Position numbers and translations under genes: made by a program
Notes under the pieces: generated by a model
Databases searched by the model: none
Seen by the model: only the letters and a program-made list of their open reading frames with translations
Told to the model about the DNA's origin: nothing
Assembly: GCA_035574915.1 (NCBI GenBank)
Contig: DATLYJ010000005.1
Span: 1 to 32,944 of the forward strand
DNA length: 32,944 bases
Reading direction: 5' to 3'
DNA from: Dehalococcoidia bacterium
GTDB taxonomy: Bacteria > Chloroflexota > Dehalococcoidia > DSTF01 > WHTK01
Part shown: in pieces, positions 21,763 to 30,024 of the stretch
How positions within the stretch are numbered: position 1 is the stretch's first letter
How the letters are laid out: each line of letters opens with the position of its first letter

Positions 21763-22926
21763 CTAGGCTGCTTCGCTGCCGCCCGCCTTCAGCGACCGGA
21801 TCATCCCTAACGTCTCGTCCAGCCTCTTCAAGAGGTCCCCAACCGCGCCCGCGGTGGCGTCTGCTCCGCCCTGGGGTCCGCTGTTGGGGGCTGCCGCCGG
21901 ACCGCGTGTTGCCGCCGGAGTGGACAGCCAGACGCCCGGTTGCTCCTCCTCCGGCGCTTCCGCCCCCAGCCATTTGCCGGCGAGGGCGCCGACGAGCGCC
22001 TCTTCTTCGTCCTCCCCCTCACCCTTGCGCAGCAATTCGGGGGCGGGCAGGTCCGGGGCTTCTGCCCCGTCGATCTGGAGCCGCGTGGGGCTCCGTTCTG
22101 CGAGCCGCAGTGCGACCTCCGCCCGGCGCAGCAGGTCCTCGACTGTCGTGGCACAGTGGGGGAAGAAGGTCACGCCGAAGTGCAGTGGCAGCGGTCCGCC
22201 GGGCTCGCCCTCGGGTGGGTTGGCCTTCTTGGCTGTGCGCGCCAGGCGACGGACGAGTCCGGTTATGTCCTTCGGCCCCGTCTCCGGCAGCAAAAGCGCA
22301 AAGCCTCTGTCTCCGTAGCGGTAGACCCGGTCGATGTTGTGGCGCGTGTTCAGCAGCACCGAAGCCGTGGCCTTCAGGCCGAGCTGCCACTTGTCGTCTG
22401 CCCGGTAGTCGAACTTGGCCCGTCTCGAGTCGACACCCGCGAGCATTACCGCGAACTCGCGGCCGAACCGGCGCGAGCGCACGAGTTCGCGCTCTATCGA
22501 CTCAGCCAGCAGGCGCTCCTGGTAGACGCCGGTCTCTTCGTCCACTTCCGATTGGAGCGCGAAGTGTCCGTTGAGCGCCAGGCTCTCTTTCTCCAGGACC
22601 GAAAGCTGACGCCTTGTCAACATGGCAGCAGCGGCAAGGGCAACCAGGCCTGCCAACTCCATCCACATCAGCTTCTCGAAGAGGACGTAGTCGCCCAGCT
22701 GCGCTCGGGCATAGTTCGGCCCGGCCCACACGACCGGCACCACCGCCAGGGCAATTGCCGGGGGTAGCCACATCGCTGCTCCGACGGTGACCAGCACCAT
22801 GCCGACGCGGATGAGCATTCCGTCCGGGTCCTCGGCCGAAAGGGCGGAAACGCCGACGGCGAGCGACCAGAGCGCTACGACAGCGAACTGGAGAAGGAGA
22901 CGCTTGCGTAGGGAGGCTTGCGCCAT
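21763..22926 (-). CDS. Membrane protein with a degenerate GGDEF domain
   Basis: About 387 residues. Three hydrophobic segments (about 9-29, 39-67 and 87-104) are followed by a coil and a GGDEF-type domain: DEETGVYQERLLAESIERELVRSRR, FAVMLAGVD, then RYGDRGFALLLPET at about 203-216, and LHFGVTFFPH. The active motif GGDEF is replaced by YGDRG, so cyclic di-GMP synthesis is not expected; it may bind GTP, c-di-GMP or a partner instead. The C-terminal ~120 residues are acidic and low in complexity. A longer frame starts at 23067 but overlaps the previous gene; the ATG at 22926 has AGAGGA upstream, 7 nt after that gene's stop, so the two are one operon. Confidence 0.8.
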   Translation of the reverse strand: MAQASLRKRLLLQFAVVALWSLAVGVSALSAEDPDGMLIRVGMVLVTVGAAMWLPPAIALAVVPVVWAGPNYARAQLGDYVLFEKLMWMELAGLVALAAAAMLTRRQLSVLEKESLALNGHFALQSEVDEETGVYQERLLAESIERELVRSRRFGREFAVMLAGVDSRRAKFDYRADDKWQLGLKATASVLLNTRHNIDRVYRYGDRGFALLLPETGPKDITGLVRRLARTAKKANPPEGEPGGPLPLHFGVTFFPHCATTVEDLLRRAEVALRLAERSPTRLQIDGAEAPDLPAPELLRKGEGEDEEEALVGALAGKWLGAEAPEEEQPGVWLSTPAATRGPAAAPNSGPQGGADATAGAVGDLLKRLDETLGMIRSLKAGGSEAA

Positions 22927-22933
22927 GGGTCCT

Positions 22934-24784
22934 CTACTCGTCGCGACCGGTGATCCGGAGGGCGACCGTCCCCGGGCCGGCTTCGAGGATTTCGATCCCC
23001 TGGCCGATCGCCTCGGCCAGCTCGCGGGCGAAGGCCTCGGCGCTGACCTGCGACCCGATCTCGACACGGAAGGTGACTTCCTCGCGCGCGTAGTCTGCCA
23101 GGGTTACGTTCTCAACCTTGCTCAGGCGCCCGAGCGCGCCGTCCAGGCTCAGGAGGCGGTCGAAGTCCGGTACCGGCGCTATGGTGAGCACCAGGCGGCC
23201 CTCGAGCATCGCGGCGCCGGAGCCTCCGGCCGATGTCGTGGCTCCGGCCTCTTCTTCGACCATGGAGGCCGTCGGGGCTGGCGTGTAGTCCGGGTGCGAC
23301 CACAGCGGGAAGGGCGCGCCGGAGGCCGGCTCGTCCGGCTGGGGAGACGGCTCGAGGCTCTCGTCCTTGTCAGCGTGCCAGGCGTCCGAGGATCGCTCGT
23401 AGTCGGCCCCTGAGGCCGTAGCCGGCGACGGCCATTGAATGGCCCCGTCGTAGTGGTCTTCGCCCTGGTCTCCGGCGGCCTCCGGCTCAGCCTCGACGGG
23501 CCAGGCCTGGTCCGTCGCCTCCGGAGTCTCGCTCGCGCTCGGCCCGGCCCAGGCCTGCGCTTCGGCGTAGCCGGCGGCCGGTTCCCTGGCGGCGGACGCG
23601 GCTTCCGGCCCGATGACTTCTTCGGCTGGCCATACGTGCTCGGTCCACTCGGAGCGCGCGGTCTCCGCCGGCCCGAGCGCCTCGGGCCTGGACTCGGCCG
23701 CCACCGACACCTCCCCGGGCGCCTGCACTTCCGAGGGCGCCGCCTCTTCGACGGCCCAGGCCGACTGCCCCTCGTCTCGAGAGGACTCGTCAGTAGGGGA
23801 AGCAGGGGAGGAGGTGCTCCAGGCGGCCCAGGAAGCCTCCGGCTGCGGCTCCTCCTCTTCACTCTGCATGCCGGTCTGCTGGAGGTCAGCGGGCATCGCC
23901 ACCTCAGCCCCCCGGTCGAGGCTGGCGAGTCGCGACTGGAGGCCCTTGATCAGCTCGGCGATGAGCTGGTAGTCGGCCTCGAGGCGGTCCAGCAGGGCCT
24001 GGGTGCCCGGATCCTCGGGCGCAGGGCGGCGCGCTTCGGCCGCGTGGGTCATGGCTTCCAGGGCGGCGGCTCGCGCGTCTTCGGCGGCGCGCTCGGCCGC
24101 GACCGCGGCCTCCTGGCTCGCCTTCAGCGATTGCTCGACCCTGGCGGCGGCTTCGTCGTCGACGCGGGCAGCCTCTGCGTGGAGGCCGTGCCGCGCCTCC
24201 GCGACTGCCATCTCGACGGACTCGGCGCTGCGCCGCGCGGCCTCTGCCGCTGCCTCGGCGGCCGCCGAGGCGGCGCGGCTGGCCTCGACCGAGGCCTCGA
24301 TGCGCTCCAGCGCCTCATCGGTCTTCCGGCGCGCTTCCTCGGCGGCCTCGCGGGCGGTAGCCAGGGCCTCGTTGGCTGCCCGGACTGCCTCGTCGATCTG
24401 CGGCCTCACGTCAGCAAGCATGGCCTCGATGTCGCCCCGGATCTGCGCGCGCGCCTCCGCGATCACGCTTTCGAGCGTGCTTGAGATGCCGCGGGCATCC
24501 TCCGCGGCCCGGCCGGCGACATCGGCCATCTCCCGGCTCTCGCCTGCGGAGTGCTCGGCGCGGGCGGCGTACTCCTCCATCGCGCGCATCGCCTCTCGGG
24601 CGAAGTTCTCGGCGGCGTGGGCGAACTGCTGGTAAGTGGCGCTTACGCTTGCCACCAGGGCGCGCATTGCCTGCTGAAGTGCGCCACCGCCCATCTCCGC
24701 CTCCACCGGCTCGAGTGCCCGGATCTCGGGTCGCCGGTCTTCCCTGGAGTCATCGTAGTCATACGCCGATCCGGCCTGCACCAT
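22934..24784 (-). CDS. Large Ala/Glu-rich coiled-coil protein with a C-terminal alpha/beta domain
   Basis: 616 residues in three parts. Residues about 30-300 are long Ala/Glu/Arg helices with heptad-like spacing, a strong coiled coil. Residues about 310-520 are an acidic, Pro/Trp/Ser-rich linker with recurring WP and WA pairs. The last ~95 residues (LEGRLVLTIAPVPDFDRLL onwards to VALRITGRDE) form a compact alpha/beta domain with strands before and after helices, like small ferredoxin-like adaptor domains. No signal peptide or membrane helix is seen. I do not recognise a named family. Its operon partner is the degenerate GGDEF membrane protein 7 nt downstream, so a scaffolding role at the membrane is a guess. 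The start has GGAG 9-10 nt before the ATG. Confidence 0.8.
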   Translation of the reverse strand: MVQAGSAYDYDDSREDRRPEIRALEPVEAEMGGGALQQAMRALVASVSATYQQFAHAAENFAREAMRAMEEYAARAEHSAGESREMADVAGRAAEDARGISSTLESVIAEARAQIRGDIEAMLADVRPQIDEAVRAANEALATAREAAEEARRKTDEALERIEASVEASRAASAAAEAAAEAARRSAESVEMAVAEARHGLHAEAARVDDEAAARVEQSLKASQEAAVAAERAAEDARAAALEAMTHAAEARRPAPEDPGTQALLDRLEADYQLIAELIKGLQSRLASLDRGAEVAMPADLQQTGMQSEEEEPQPEASWAAWSTSSPASPTDESSRDEGQSAWAVEEAAPSEVQAPGEVSVAAESRPEALGPAETARSEWTEHVWPAEEVIGPEAASAAREPAAGYAEAQAWAGPSASETPEATDQAWPVEAEPEAAGDQGEDHYDGAIQWPSPATASGADYERSSDAWHADKDESLEPSPQPDEPASGAPFPLWSHPDYTPAPTASMVEEEAGATTSAGGSGAAMLEGRLVLTIAPVPDFDRLLSLDGALGRLSKVENVTLADYAREEVTFRVEIGSQVSAEAFARELAEAIGQGIEILEAGPGTVALRITGRDE

Positions 24785-24812
24785 CTGAACCGCTCCATGC
24801 CCAATTTGATGC

Positions 24813-24831
24813 CGTCCTTCCGGAAAGGACG
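24813..24831 (-). terminator. Hairpin downstream of the sigma/anti-sigma operon
   Basis: The arms CGTCCTT and AAGGACG (7 bp) enclose a CCGGA loop, about 65 nt past the stop at 24896. There is no strong T tract; it could also shape the leader of the coiled-coil gene. Confidence 0.35.
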
Positions 24832-24895
24832 CGGCCTTCCTCGAAAGAGGGACAACTAAATATCGGCGCGGGCGAGGCGCTGGTTTAGGCGCCGG

Positions 24896-26245
24896 CTAGG
24901 GCCTTGGGGTCGGGGAAGGCGGCGTCCGGGTGGGCGTGCTCGTTGGCGTCGCCGTCGGTGACGCCTCGTGCTCTACCGAGTCGAGGATGCGGGTGAGGAT
25001 CAGCGCCCTCTCGCCTCCGGCAACCGCTACGAGGTCGGGGACGAGCATGCGGTCGCCCCGGTCGGAGCGGAGCAGGACCAGGACGCCGTCGATCAGGGCC
25101 TGGATCTCGCCGCTGCGGACGTTGATGTTCAGGCTGACGCCGCTGCCGCTGACGAAGAGGCGGTTGGTGTCCATTTGCGCCAGTCCATCCGCGCCGAAGC
25201 TCACGCCGCTGATCGTCCAGGAACTGGGAAGCTCGATCGTGAAGGTCGGGGTGGAGAACTCTGACCAGCCTGTGTCGCCGGGCAGCAGGCGCAAGCGGGC
25301 CTGGTTGCCGGTGAGCGGCGCCAGGGTCGCGGTCGGCGCTGGGCGAGACGTCGCGCTCGGCGCTGCGGTCGCGGCGGTCACGGGCGAGGCGCCCGACGCT
25401 GCAGCCGCGGAGCTACCGGGCGCCGTCGGTTCGAGGGTCGCCGGTACGTGGGCGGCGGCGATGCGGACTACGCGTTCCTCGACCGGTGCCAGTTGAGCTT
25501 GCACCTGCGGCGCTACCGGCGAGTCCGCCACCGCCTTCTTCTGCCGCTCGATCAGCTCCTGGGCGACGACCGCCGACTGAGTCTGGTTCGGGCCGATCTT
25601 TTCGGCGATGTTGGCGAGCTTGCTCGCGACGGCGAGATGCACCTCCGGCGCCACCGGCAGCCCGGCTTCGGCCTTCTGTTCGATCTGCTGGATCTGCTCC
25701 TCGAGCGCTGCCAGTTCCTGACCCACGGTGGGCTTCGCCGAGGCGGATGTGAAGTAAGCCATGCCCGCGACAGTGAGCGCGAGGACGAGTACCGCGGCGG
25801 CCGAGAAGCCCATGCGCAGGGCGTAGCTCATGCCGCGCGGCGCCGCGGCCGGGCCGGCGCTCGCAGCTTCCAGCAGGCGCCGGCGGGCGTTTACCCAGAA
25901 GGCCAACCGCGGCGGTGGCACGGCCCGCAGAGACTCCTGGGCAGACGCGCCCGCGGCGTTGAGGAAGCGCTGGCGTGTCGTCCTCACGAAGTGAGGGTCC
26001 GGCTCCGCGGCGAGGGCCTGGCGGGCCTCGCGCCCGGCCACGAACATCAGCTTGTCACGGGCGCGCTGGCGGAACTCCTCCCGCGGCGCGGACGCGTAGG
26101 CGACCCGCAGCAGCAGCGCCTGGCGCAGGAGCGGCTCCAGTTCAGCGCGGCGCTCCGGCCAGGCAGAGAGGCACTCCTCCGGAGTCAGGCCGGCGTCGAT
26201 GCCAGCAAGGGCTTCCTGCATGAGCGATTCGATGCGCTTGCTCAT
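24896..26245 (-). CDS. Membrane protein, probable anti-sigma partner of the adjacent sigma factor (DUF5667-like)
   Basis: 449 residues. The cytoplasmic N terminus (1-140) holds short helical repeats (RIESLMQEALAGIDAG, ECLSAWPERRAELEPLL, REEFRQRARDKLM, RQRFLNAAG) typical of the part that precedes DUF5667. One membrane helix lies at about 147-166. Outside it has a helical segment (EELAALEEQIQQIEQKA-like) with repeated APEVHLAVASKL/APQVQAQLAPV units, a Ser/Thr/Ala/Pro-rich stretch, a small beta domain, and a Thr-Pro tail resembling glycosylated wall-spanning linkers. Its ATG overlaps the sigma factor stop by four bases (ATGA), the usual arrangement for anti-sigma factors; no ZAS zinc motif (HxxxCxxC) is visible. 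Anti-sigma function is inferred from position. Confidence 0.75.
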   Translation of the reverse strand: MSKRIESLMQEALAGIDAGLTPEECLSAWPERRAELEPLLRQALLLRVAYASAPREEFRQRARDKLMFVAGREARQALAAEPDPHFVRTTRQRFLNAAGASAQESLRAVPPPRLAFWVNARRRLLEAASAGPAAAPRGMSYALRMGFSAAAVLVLALTVAGMAYFTSASAKPTVGQELAALEEQIQQIEQKAEAGLPVAPEVHLAVASKLANIAEKIGPNQTQSAVVAQELIERQKKAVADSPVAPQVQAQLAPVEERVVRIAAAHVPATLEPTAPGSSAAAASGASPVTAATAAPSATSRPAPTATLAPLTGNQARLRLLPGDTGWSEFSTPTFTIELPSSWTISGVSFGADGLAQMDTNRLFVSGSGVSLNINVRSGEIQALIDGVLVLLRSDRGDRMLVPDLVAVAGGERALILTRILDSVEHEASPTATPTSTPTRTPPSPTPRP

Positions 26246-26880
26246 GACTTCTTCTGCCCCTGTCCGGCAGCGTGGCCGTTTCGCTGGGCCAGTTCCGGGT
26301 ACTTGGGTGTCATCAGCACCTGCAGGCGCTGCATGCCTTTGTGCTGCAGCACCTTCACGTTGTTCTCGTTTTTGCCCAGCGCTTTCGCCGTATCCGCGAC
26401 GGACAGCCCGGAGGCAAAACGCAGGATGATCACGTCGCGCTGCGCCTCCGGCAGCAGGGCGACGGCCTTGCGCAAGTCCTCCAGCGCCATCGTGCGCTCC
26501 GTCGTCTCGGCCGGGTCGGCGTTGCGCCGGTCCATGAGCTCTTCCGGCAGTTCGCCGTCCTGGGCGCGCTTGCCGTTACGGCGCGTGAAGGAGACCACCT
26601 CGTTGCGGGCGATGCGCATGAGCCAGGCGGCGAAGGGCACTTTGCGCCATTCGTAGGAAGGGAGGCCGGCGAGCATCTTCAGGAAGATCTCTTCCGCCAC
26701 GTCCTCGGCGTCGTGCTGGTTGCCCAGTCGCGCCAGCGCGTAGCGGTATACCTGGTTGATGTGCGTGTCGTAGAGCGTGGCCAGCGCCTCGAGGTCGCCC
26801 GCCTGGGCGGCCTCGATCACCTTGCGTTCCGGCTCCCACTCACGGGCGCCGTCGGAGCTCGAGGAGAAGAGCTTTGTCAT
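26242..26880 (-). CDS. ECF-like RNA polymerase sigma-70 family factor
   Basis: This 212-residue two-domain sigma factor has region 2 from about residue 25 (LATLYDTHINQVYRYALARLG, DAEDVAEEIFLKML, FAAWLMRIARNEVVSFTRR) and region 4 from about 135 (VALLPEAQRDVIILRFASGLS, VADTAKALGKNENNVKVLQHKGMQRL). Regions 1 and 3 are missing, as in ECF factors. It directs RNA polymerase to a special promoter set, controlled by the membrane protein encoded next, whose ATG overlaps this stop. The frame opens at 26979; the ATG at 26880 gives a family-like N terminus (MTKLFSSSSDGAREWEP), though its ribosome site is weak, so upstream starts remain possible. Confidence 0.9.
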   Translation of the reverse strand: MTKLFSSSSDGAREWEPERKVIEAAQAGDLEALATLYDTHINQVYRYALARLGNQHDAEDVAEEIFLKMLAGLPSYEWRKVPFAAWLMRIARNEVVSFTRRNGKRAQDGELPEELMDRRNADPAETTERTMALEDLRKAVALLPEAQRDVIILRFASGLSVADTAKALGKNENNVKVLQHKGMQRLQVLMTPKYPELAQRNGHAAGQGQKKS

Positions 26881-27063
26881 CTTCTCAGATGGCCTGGGAA
26901 AACGAGCCAATGATACAGTCTCCTCGCAGCGCCGAGAAATCGGAACAGCAAGAACCATCCGCTCCTGCTCGGCGTCCATACATAAGAACGACCGGGACCG
27001 ATAAAAGGTTAATCGCGGCCCTTCCCCGGCGGCATAGGGCTTTCACCCGATTCTCGCGGTACG

Positions 27064-28002
27064 ATGGCCGCGATGCGAGTACTCGTAACCGGCGGCGCCG
27101 GCTTCATCGGGAGCCACACGACAAGGATACTCCTCGAGCGCGGCCACCAGGTGACCGTGTACGACAACCTTTCATCGGGCCGCCGCGACATCGTGCCCAG
27201 GGCGGCCGTCTTCGTCCGCGGCGACCTCAAGGACGAGCGCAAGCTGACTGAGACCCTGGCGGAGCACGATGCCGTGGTGCATCTCGCGGCCTTCATCGCC
27301 GTCGGCGTATCCGTGGAGCGCCCTGTCGCCTTCGCGGAGAACAACATCGTGAACACGGTCCGGCTGCTGGAGGCGATGCGCAGGACCGGCGTCCGCCGCA
27401 TCGTCTTCTCGTCCTCCGCCACCGTCTACGGCGTCCCCAAGCGTCTTCCCATCCGTGAGGAGGACCCCCTTGGCATTCAGTCGAATCCTTACGGAGCAAC
27501 GAAGATCGCCGCGGAAGCCTTTGTCGCCGTCTATCACCGGCTCCACGGCTTCGACGCCAACATCCTGCGCTACTTCAATCCCTTCGGCCCGAACGAGCTC
27601 TGCGAGCCGGAGACGCACCTCATCCCCAACGTCATCCGCGCCGCCCTGCTGAGGCAGCCCGTGCCCCTCTACTGGAAGGGCGAGCAGATCCGCGACTACA
27701 TCTACGTGGAGGACCTGGCGGCGGCGCACGCGGAGGTGCTCGAACTGCCGGGCCTGAACTACTTCAACGTCGGCAGCGATACGGGGACGAAGGCGCGGGA
27801 CATTGTCCAGAAGGTGACGGACATCCTCGGCTACAGCGTCCCGATCAGGGACCTCGGCGAGCGCCCTGGCGACGTGCCGGCGAACTACGCCACCTCCGAG
27901 AAGCTCCGGAAGGCCACGAGATGGCGGCCGCTGGTCGGGCTGGACGAAGGCCTGCGCCGCACGATCGAGTATTACCGCGCGCGCCTGGGCATCGAAGGCT
28001 AG
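27064..28002 (+). CDS. galE: NAD-dependent epimerase/dehydratase, UDP-glucose 4-epimerase-like
   Basis: This 312-residue extended SDR has the Rossmann motif TGGAGFIGSH (9-18), SSSATVYG (116-123) and the catalytic Tyr143...Lys147 (YGATK). The middle region has RYFNPFGPNE and LRQPVPLYWKGEQIRDYIYVEDLA, and the C terminus YATSEKLRKATRWRP; this is the GalE/WbpP branch of nucleotide-sugar epimerases. It would interconvert UDP-sugars for exopolysaccharide or glycan building; the exact sugar is not fixed by sequence. The protein is slightly shorter than typical GalE (about 330-340). The ATG at 27064 has no Shine-Dalgarno; an ATG at 27073 is an alternative. It ends convergently with the SWIM gene. Confidence 0.85.
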   Translation: MAAMRVLVTGGAGFIGSHTTRILLERGHQVTVYDNLSSGRRDIVPRAAVFVRGDLKDERKLTETLAEHDAVVHLAAFIAVGVSVERPVAFAENNIVNTVRLLEAMRRTGVRRIVFSSSATVYGVPKRLPIREEDPLGIQSNPYGATKIAAEAFVAVYHRLHGFDANILRYFNPFGPNELCEPETHLIPNVIRAALLRQPVPLYWKGEQIRDYIYVEDLAAAHAEVLELPGLNYFNVGSDTGTKARDIVQKVTDILGYSVPIRDLGERPGDVPANYATSEKLRKATRWRPLVGLDEGLRRTIEYYRARLGIEG

Positions 28003-28050
28003 CGAACGCCGCGGACGCGCCGCAAGGCTCGGCGGACGTGCGCACTCGAG

Positions 28051-28074
28051 CCGGCGGGCCCCTCAGCTCGCCGG
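28051..28074. terminator. Hairpin between convergent galE and SWIM genes
   Basis: The arms CCGGCG and CGCCGG (6 bp) enclose a 12-nt loop in the 94-nt gap between the two stops. It is short and lacks a T tract. Confidence 0.3.
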
Positions 28075-28096
28075 GCCGCGAGGAAGCCGGTCTTTC

Positions 28097-28363
28097 CTAG
28101 ACCGTCGCCCTCAGGGGAGAAGCCGCGATCACGGGCGCGGGCAGCATCCCTTCCAGGATGCGCTCGAGGGCCATGGTGTGGGCGCAGGCGCCATAACCGG
28201 CAAAGAAGTCACAGGTGCAACGCCACTTCTCGTCCGCCAGTTCGACGTCGTGGTCGGCGTTTTCGCCACGGAAGTGGACGCTGAGGGCGTTTACCCGGAT
28301 GCGGTCGCGCTCCTGCGCGTACCGCCTGGCCTTCTCGATCTTGCCGATGACGCTGGAGTTCAC
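28097..28363 (-). CDS. Small SWIM zinc-finger protein
   Basis: This 88-residue protein has one SWIM domain. The CxC-x8-CxH pattern is complete (Cys49, Cys51, Cys60, His62; CTCDFFAGYGACAH), after a helix-strand start VIGKIEKARRYAQERDRI and LSVHFRGEN. SWIM domains bind zinc and, usually, DNA or protein. Stand-alone short forms like this are common near housekeeping genes in Chloroflexota (from memory) and have no assigned function. It starts with GTG and a strong AGGAGG about 5 nt upstream. Just before that ribosome site is a strong terminator-like hairpin with a T tract, so expression may be attenuated. Confidence 0.85.
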   Translation of the reverse strand: MNSSVIGKIEKARRYAQERDRIRVNALSVHFRGENADHDVELADEKWRCTCDFFAGYGACAHTMALERILEGMLPAPVIAASPLRATV

Positions 28364-28694
28364 GTGCGCCTCCTACTATCGGACCTGTGGAAAAACACAG
28401 CGGGCACCTCGTCGAAGGTGCCCGCTCTATACCTGGAGACCAGTACGACCGTCATAGGTTGTCCAGGTGAATTATCGGCGGCCAGGGCCGAGGGGGTCAA
28501 GGCCAACTGGCTCTTCTTTACGCGCTCGAGGCGCGGCCAGGCTCCCCGTCCCCGCCAGGTACGGAAGCGTCGGCCGCCGCGCGGGCAACCTGGGCTGAAC
28601 TTGCTCGACGAGCCGCGACCCCGCGATGCAGGAGGCACCGGATCGGTCAAAAGCTCCAAGACCGCGCCTCGAAGGCCGCGTCGGCGCCGGCGCC
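28364..28694. other. 331-nt gap between the SWIM gene and glyA
   Basis: No gene is supported here. Short frames (for example 28472-28747 minus) are Arg/Pro-rich and have no family resemblance. The gap contains the terminator/attenuator at 28385-28426. Near the glyA stop is the self-complementary GGCGCCGGCGCC, which may help to end the glyA transcript. No tRNA was found. Confidence 0.5.
28385..28426 (-). terminator. Intrinsic terminator with overlapping alternative hairpin upstream of the SWIM gene
   Basis: On the minus strand a perfect 11-bp stem (AGCGGGCACCT / AGGTGCCCGCT) is followed by GTGTTTTTCC, a T tract. The T tract is itself the loop of a second stem, CTGTG-TTTTTC-CACAG. The SWIM gene's AGGAGG begins a few bases further on. 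It may end the glyA transcript or act as an attenuator of the SWIM gene. Confidence 0.75.
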
Positions 28695-29948
28695 TCAGTC
28701 ATAAGCAATGCCCGGCGCCGGAAAGGCCGCGCAGAACTCCGCCACATCTCTCGCTATCGCGGCCAGCCGCTCCTCGTCCTTCACCGCGCCCACGACCTCG
28801 TCGATCCAGGCCGCGATGCGCGCCATCTCGGGCTCCTTCATGCCGCGCGAGGTCACGGACGGTGTGCCGATGCGCACACCGCTGGGGCTGAAGGGCCGGC
28901 GCGGGTCGTAGGGGATGGTGTTGTAGTTTGCGACGATGCCAGCCTTGTCCAACGCCTGGGCCATGGGCTTGCCCCAGACCTTCTTGGTCGTCATGTCGAT
29001 GACTGCCAGGTGGTTGTCCGTGCCGCCGGAGACGAGCGAAAAACCGCGCTCCATTAGCTGCGACGCCAGGGCCTTGCAGTTCCGGACCACCTGGTGCGCG
29101 TAGTCGCGGAACTCGGGCGTCGCGGCCTCCTTCAGCGCCACACCGATCGCCGCCGTCGTATGGTTATGGGGCCCGCCCTGGAGGGCCGGGAAGACGGCAC
29201 GGTCGATGGCAGCCGCCAACTCCTCCCGGCACAAGATCATCGCGCCCCGCGGCCCCCTCAGGGTCTTGTGAGTCGTCGTCGTGATGACGTCGCAGTAGGG
29301 CGAAGGGTCGGGGTGCGCGCCCGCGACGACCAGCCCGGCGATGTGCGCGAGGTCGGCCATGAAGTAGGCGCCGACCTCCTTCGCGATCTCGCCGATGAGC
29401 TTGAAGTCGAACTGGCGCGGGTAGGCGGTAGCGCCAGCGACGATGATCTTCGGCCTCTCCCGCCGAGCGAGCTCGCGCATCTTGTCGTAGTCGATGAGGT
29501 GTGTGACAGGGTCGACCGTGTACTGAACGGCGCGCCAGAAGCGGGAGGTGGCGCTGACCTCCCAGCCGTGAGTGAGGTGGCCGCCATGGGGAAGCGCGAG
29601 GCCCATGATCGTGTCGCCGGGTTCCAGCAGCGCGTAGTAGACCGCCAGGTTCGCTGGTGAGCCGGAGTAGGGCTGGACGTTGGCGTGGTCCATGTGGAAC
29701 AGCGCCTTCGCCCTCTCGATCACGAGGTTCTCGAGCTCGTCCGCATAGCGTTGACCCTCGTAGTAGCGGCGGCCCGGGTAGCCCTCCGAATACTTGTTGA
29801 CGAACACGGTGCCCAACGCCTCCATGACCGCGGCGGAGGCGTAGTTCTCGGAAGGTATGAGGCGGATCGTTTCCGCCTGATACTTCTCCTCCGCTCGCAC
29901 GAGGTCGTAAATCTCCGGGTCCGTCTTCTTCAGGTTCTCGAGGCGCAT
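28695..29948 (-). CDS. glyA: Serine hydroxymethyltransferase
   Basis: This 417-residue PLP enzyme has the full GlyA pattern: IPSENYAS (31-38), NKYSEGYPGRRYYEG (51-65), VQPYSGSPAN, FMADLAHIAGLVVAG with Asp199 and His202, and the PLP-binding Lys228 in TTTTHKTLRGPRG. It turns serine and tetrahydrofolate into glycine and 5,10-methylene-tetrahydrofolate in the cytoplasm, feeding one-carbon metabolism. The length is normal. AAGGAGCG is well placed before the ATG. The gene has a 500-nt upstream gap holding repeat relics and its own promoter, not identified with confidence. No glycine or folate riboswitch was seen in that gap. Confidence 0.97.
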   Translation of the reverse strand: MRLENLKKTDPEIYDLVRAEEKYQAETIRLIPSENYASAAVMEALGTVFVNKYSEGYPGRRYYEGQRYADELENLVIERAKALFHMDHANVQPYSGSPANLAVYYALLEPGDTIMGLALPHGGHLTHGWEVSATSRFWRAVQYTVDPVTHLIDYDKMRELARRERPKIIVAGATAYPRQFDFKLIGEIAKEVGAYFMADLAHIAGLVVAGAHPDPSPYCDVITTTTHKTLRGPRGAMILCREELAAAIDRAVFPALQGGPHNHTTAAIGVALKEAATPEFRDYAHQVVRNCKALASQLMERGFSLVSGGTDNHLAVIDMTTKKVWGKPMAQALDKAGIVANYNTIPYDPRRPFSPSGVRIGTPSVTSRGMKEPEMARIAAWIDEVVGAVKDEERLAAIARDVAEFCAAFPAPGIAYD

Positions 29949-30024
29949 GCGTTCGCTCCTTGGCCTATCAGCTGGTGCTGTCTTCCCTTACGTCCTGAGG
30001 ATGGGGCGAGGTGGAAAACGAAAA

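Noticed and set aside
23435-24484. 349-codon plus-strand frame opposite the coiled-coil gene
   Set aside because: Gly/Leu/Arg low complexity, a mirror of the Ala-rich coding strand; no ribosome site.
26881-26979. 33-residue N-terminal extension of the sigma factor
   Set aside because: It is not needed for region 2 and contains a -10-like TATCAT; kept only as an alternative start.
28472-28747. 91-codon and 99-codon (28360-28659) minus-strand frames downstream of glyA
   Set aside because: Arg/Pro-rich, no ribosome site, one contains the terminator hairpin.
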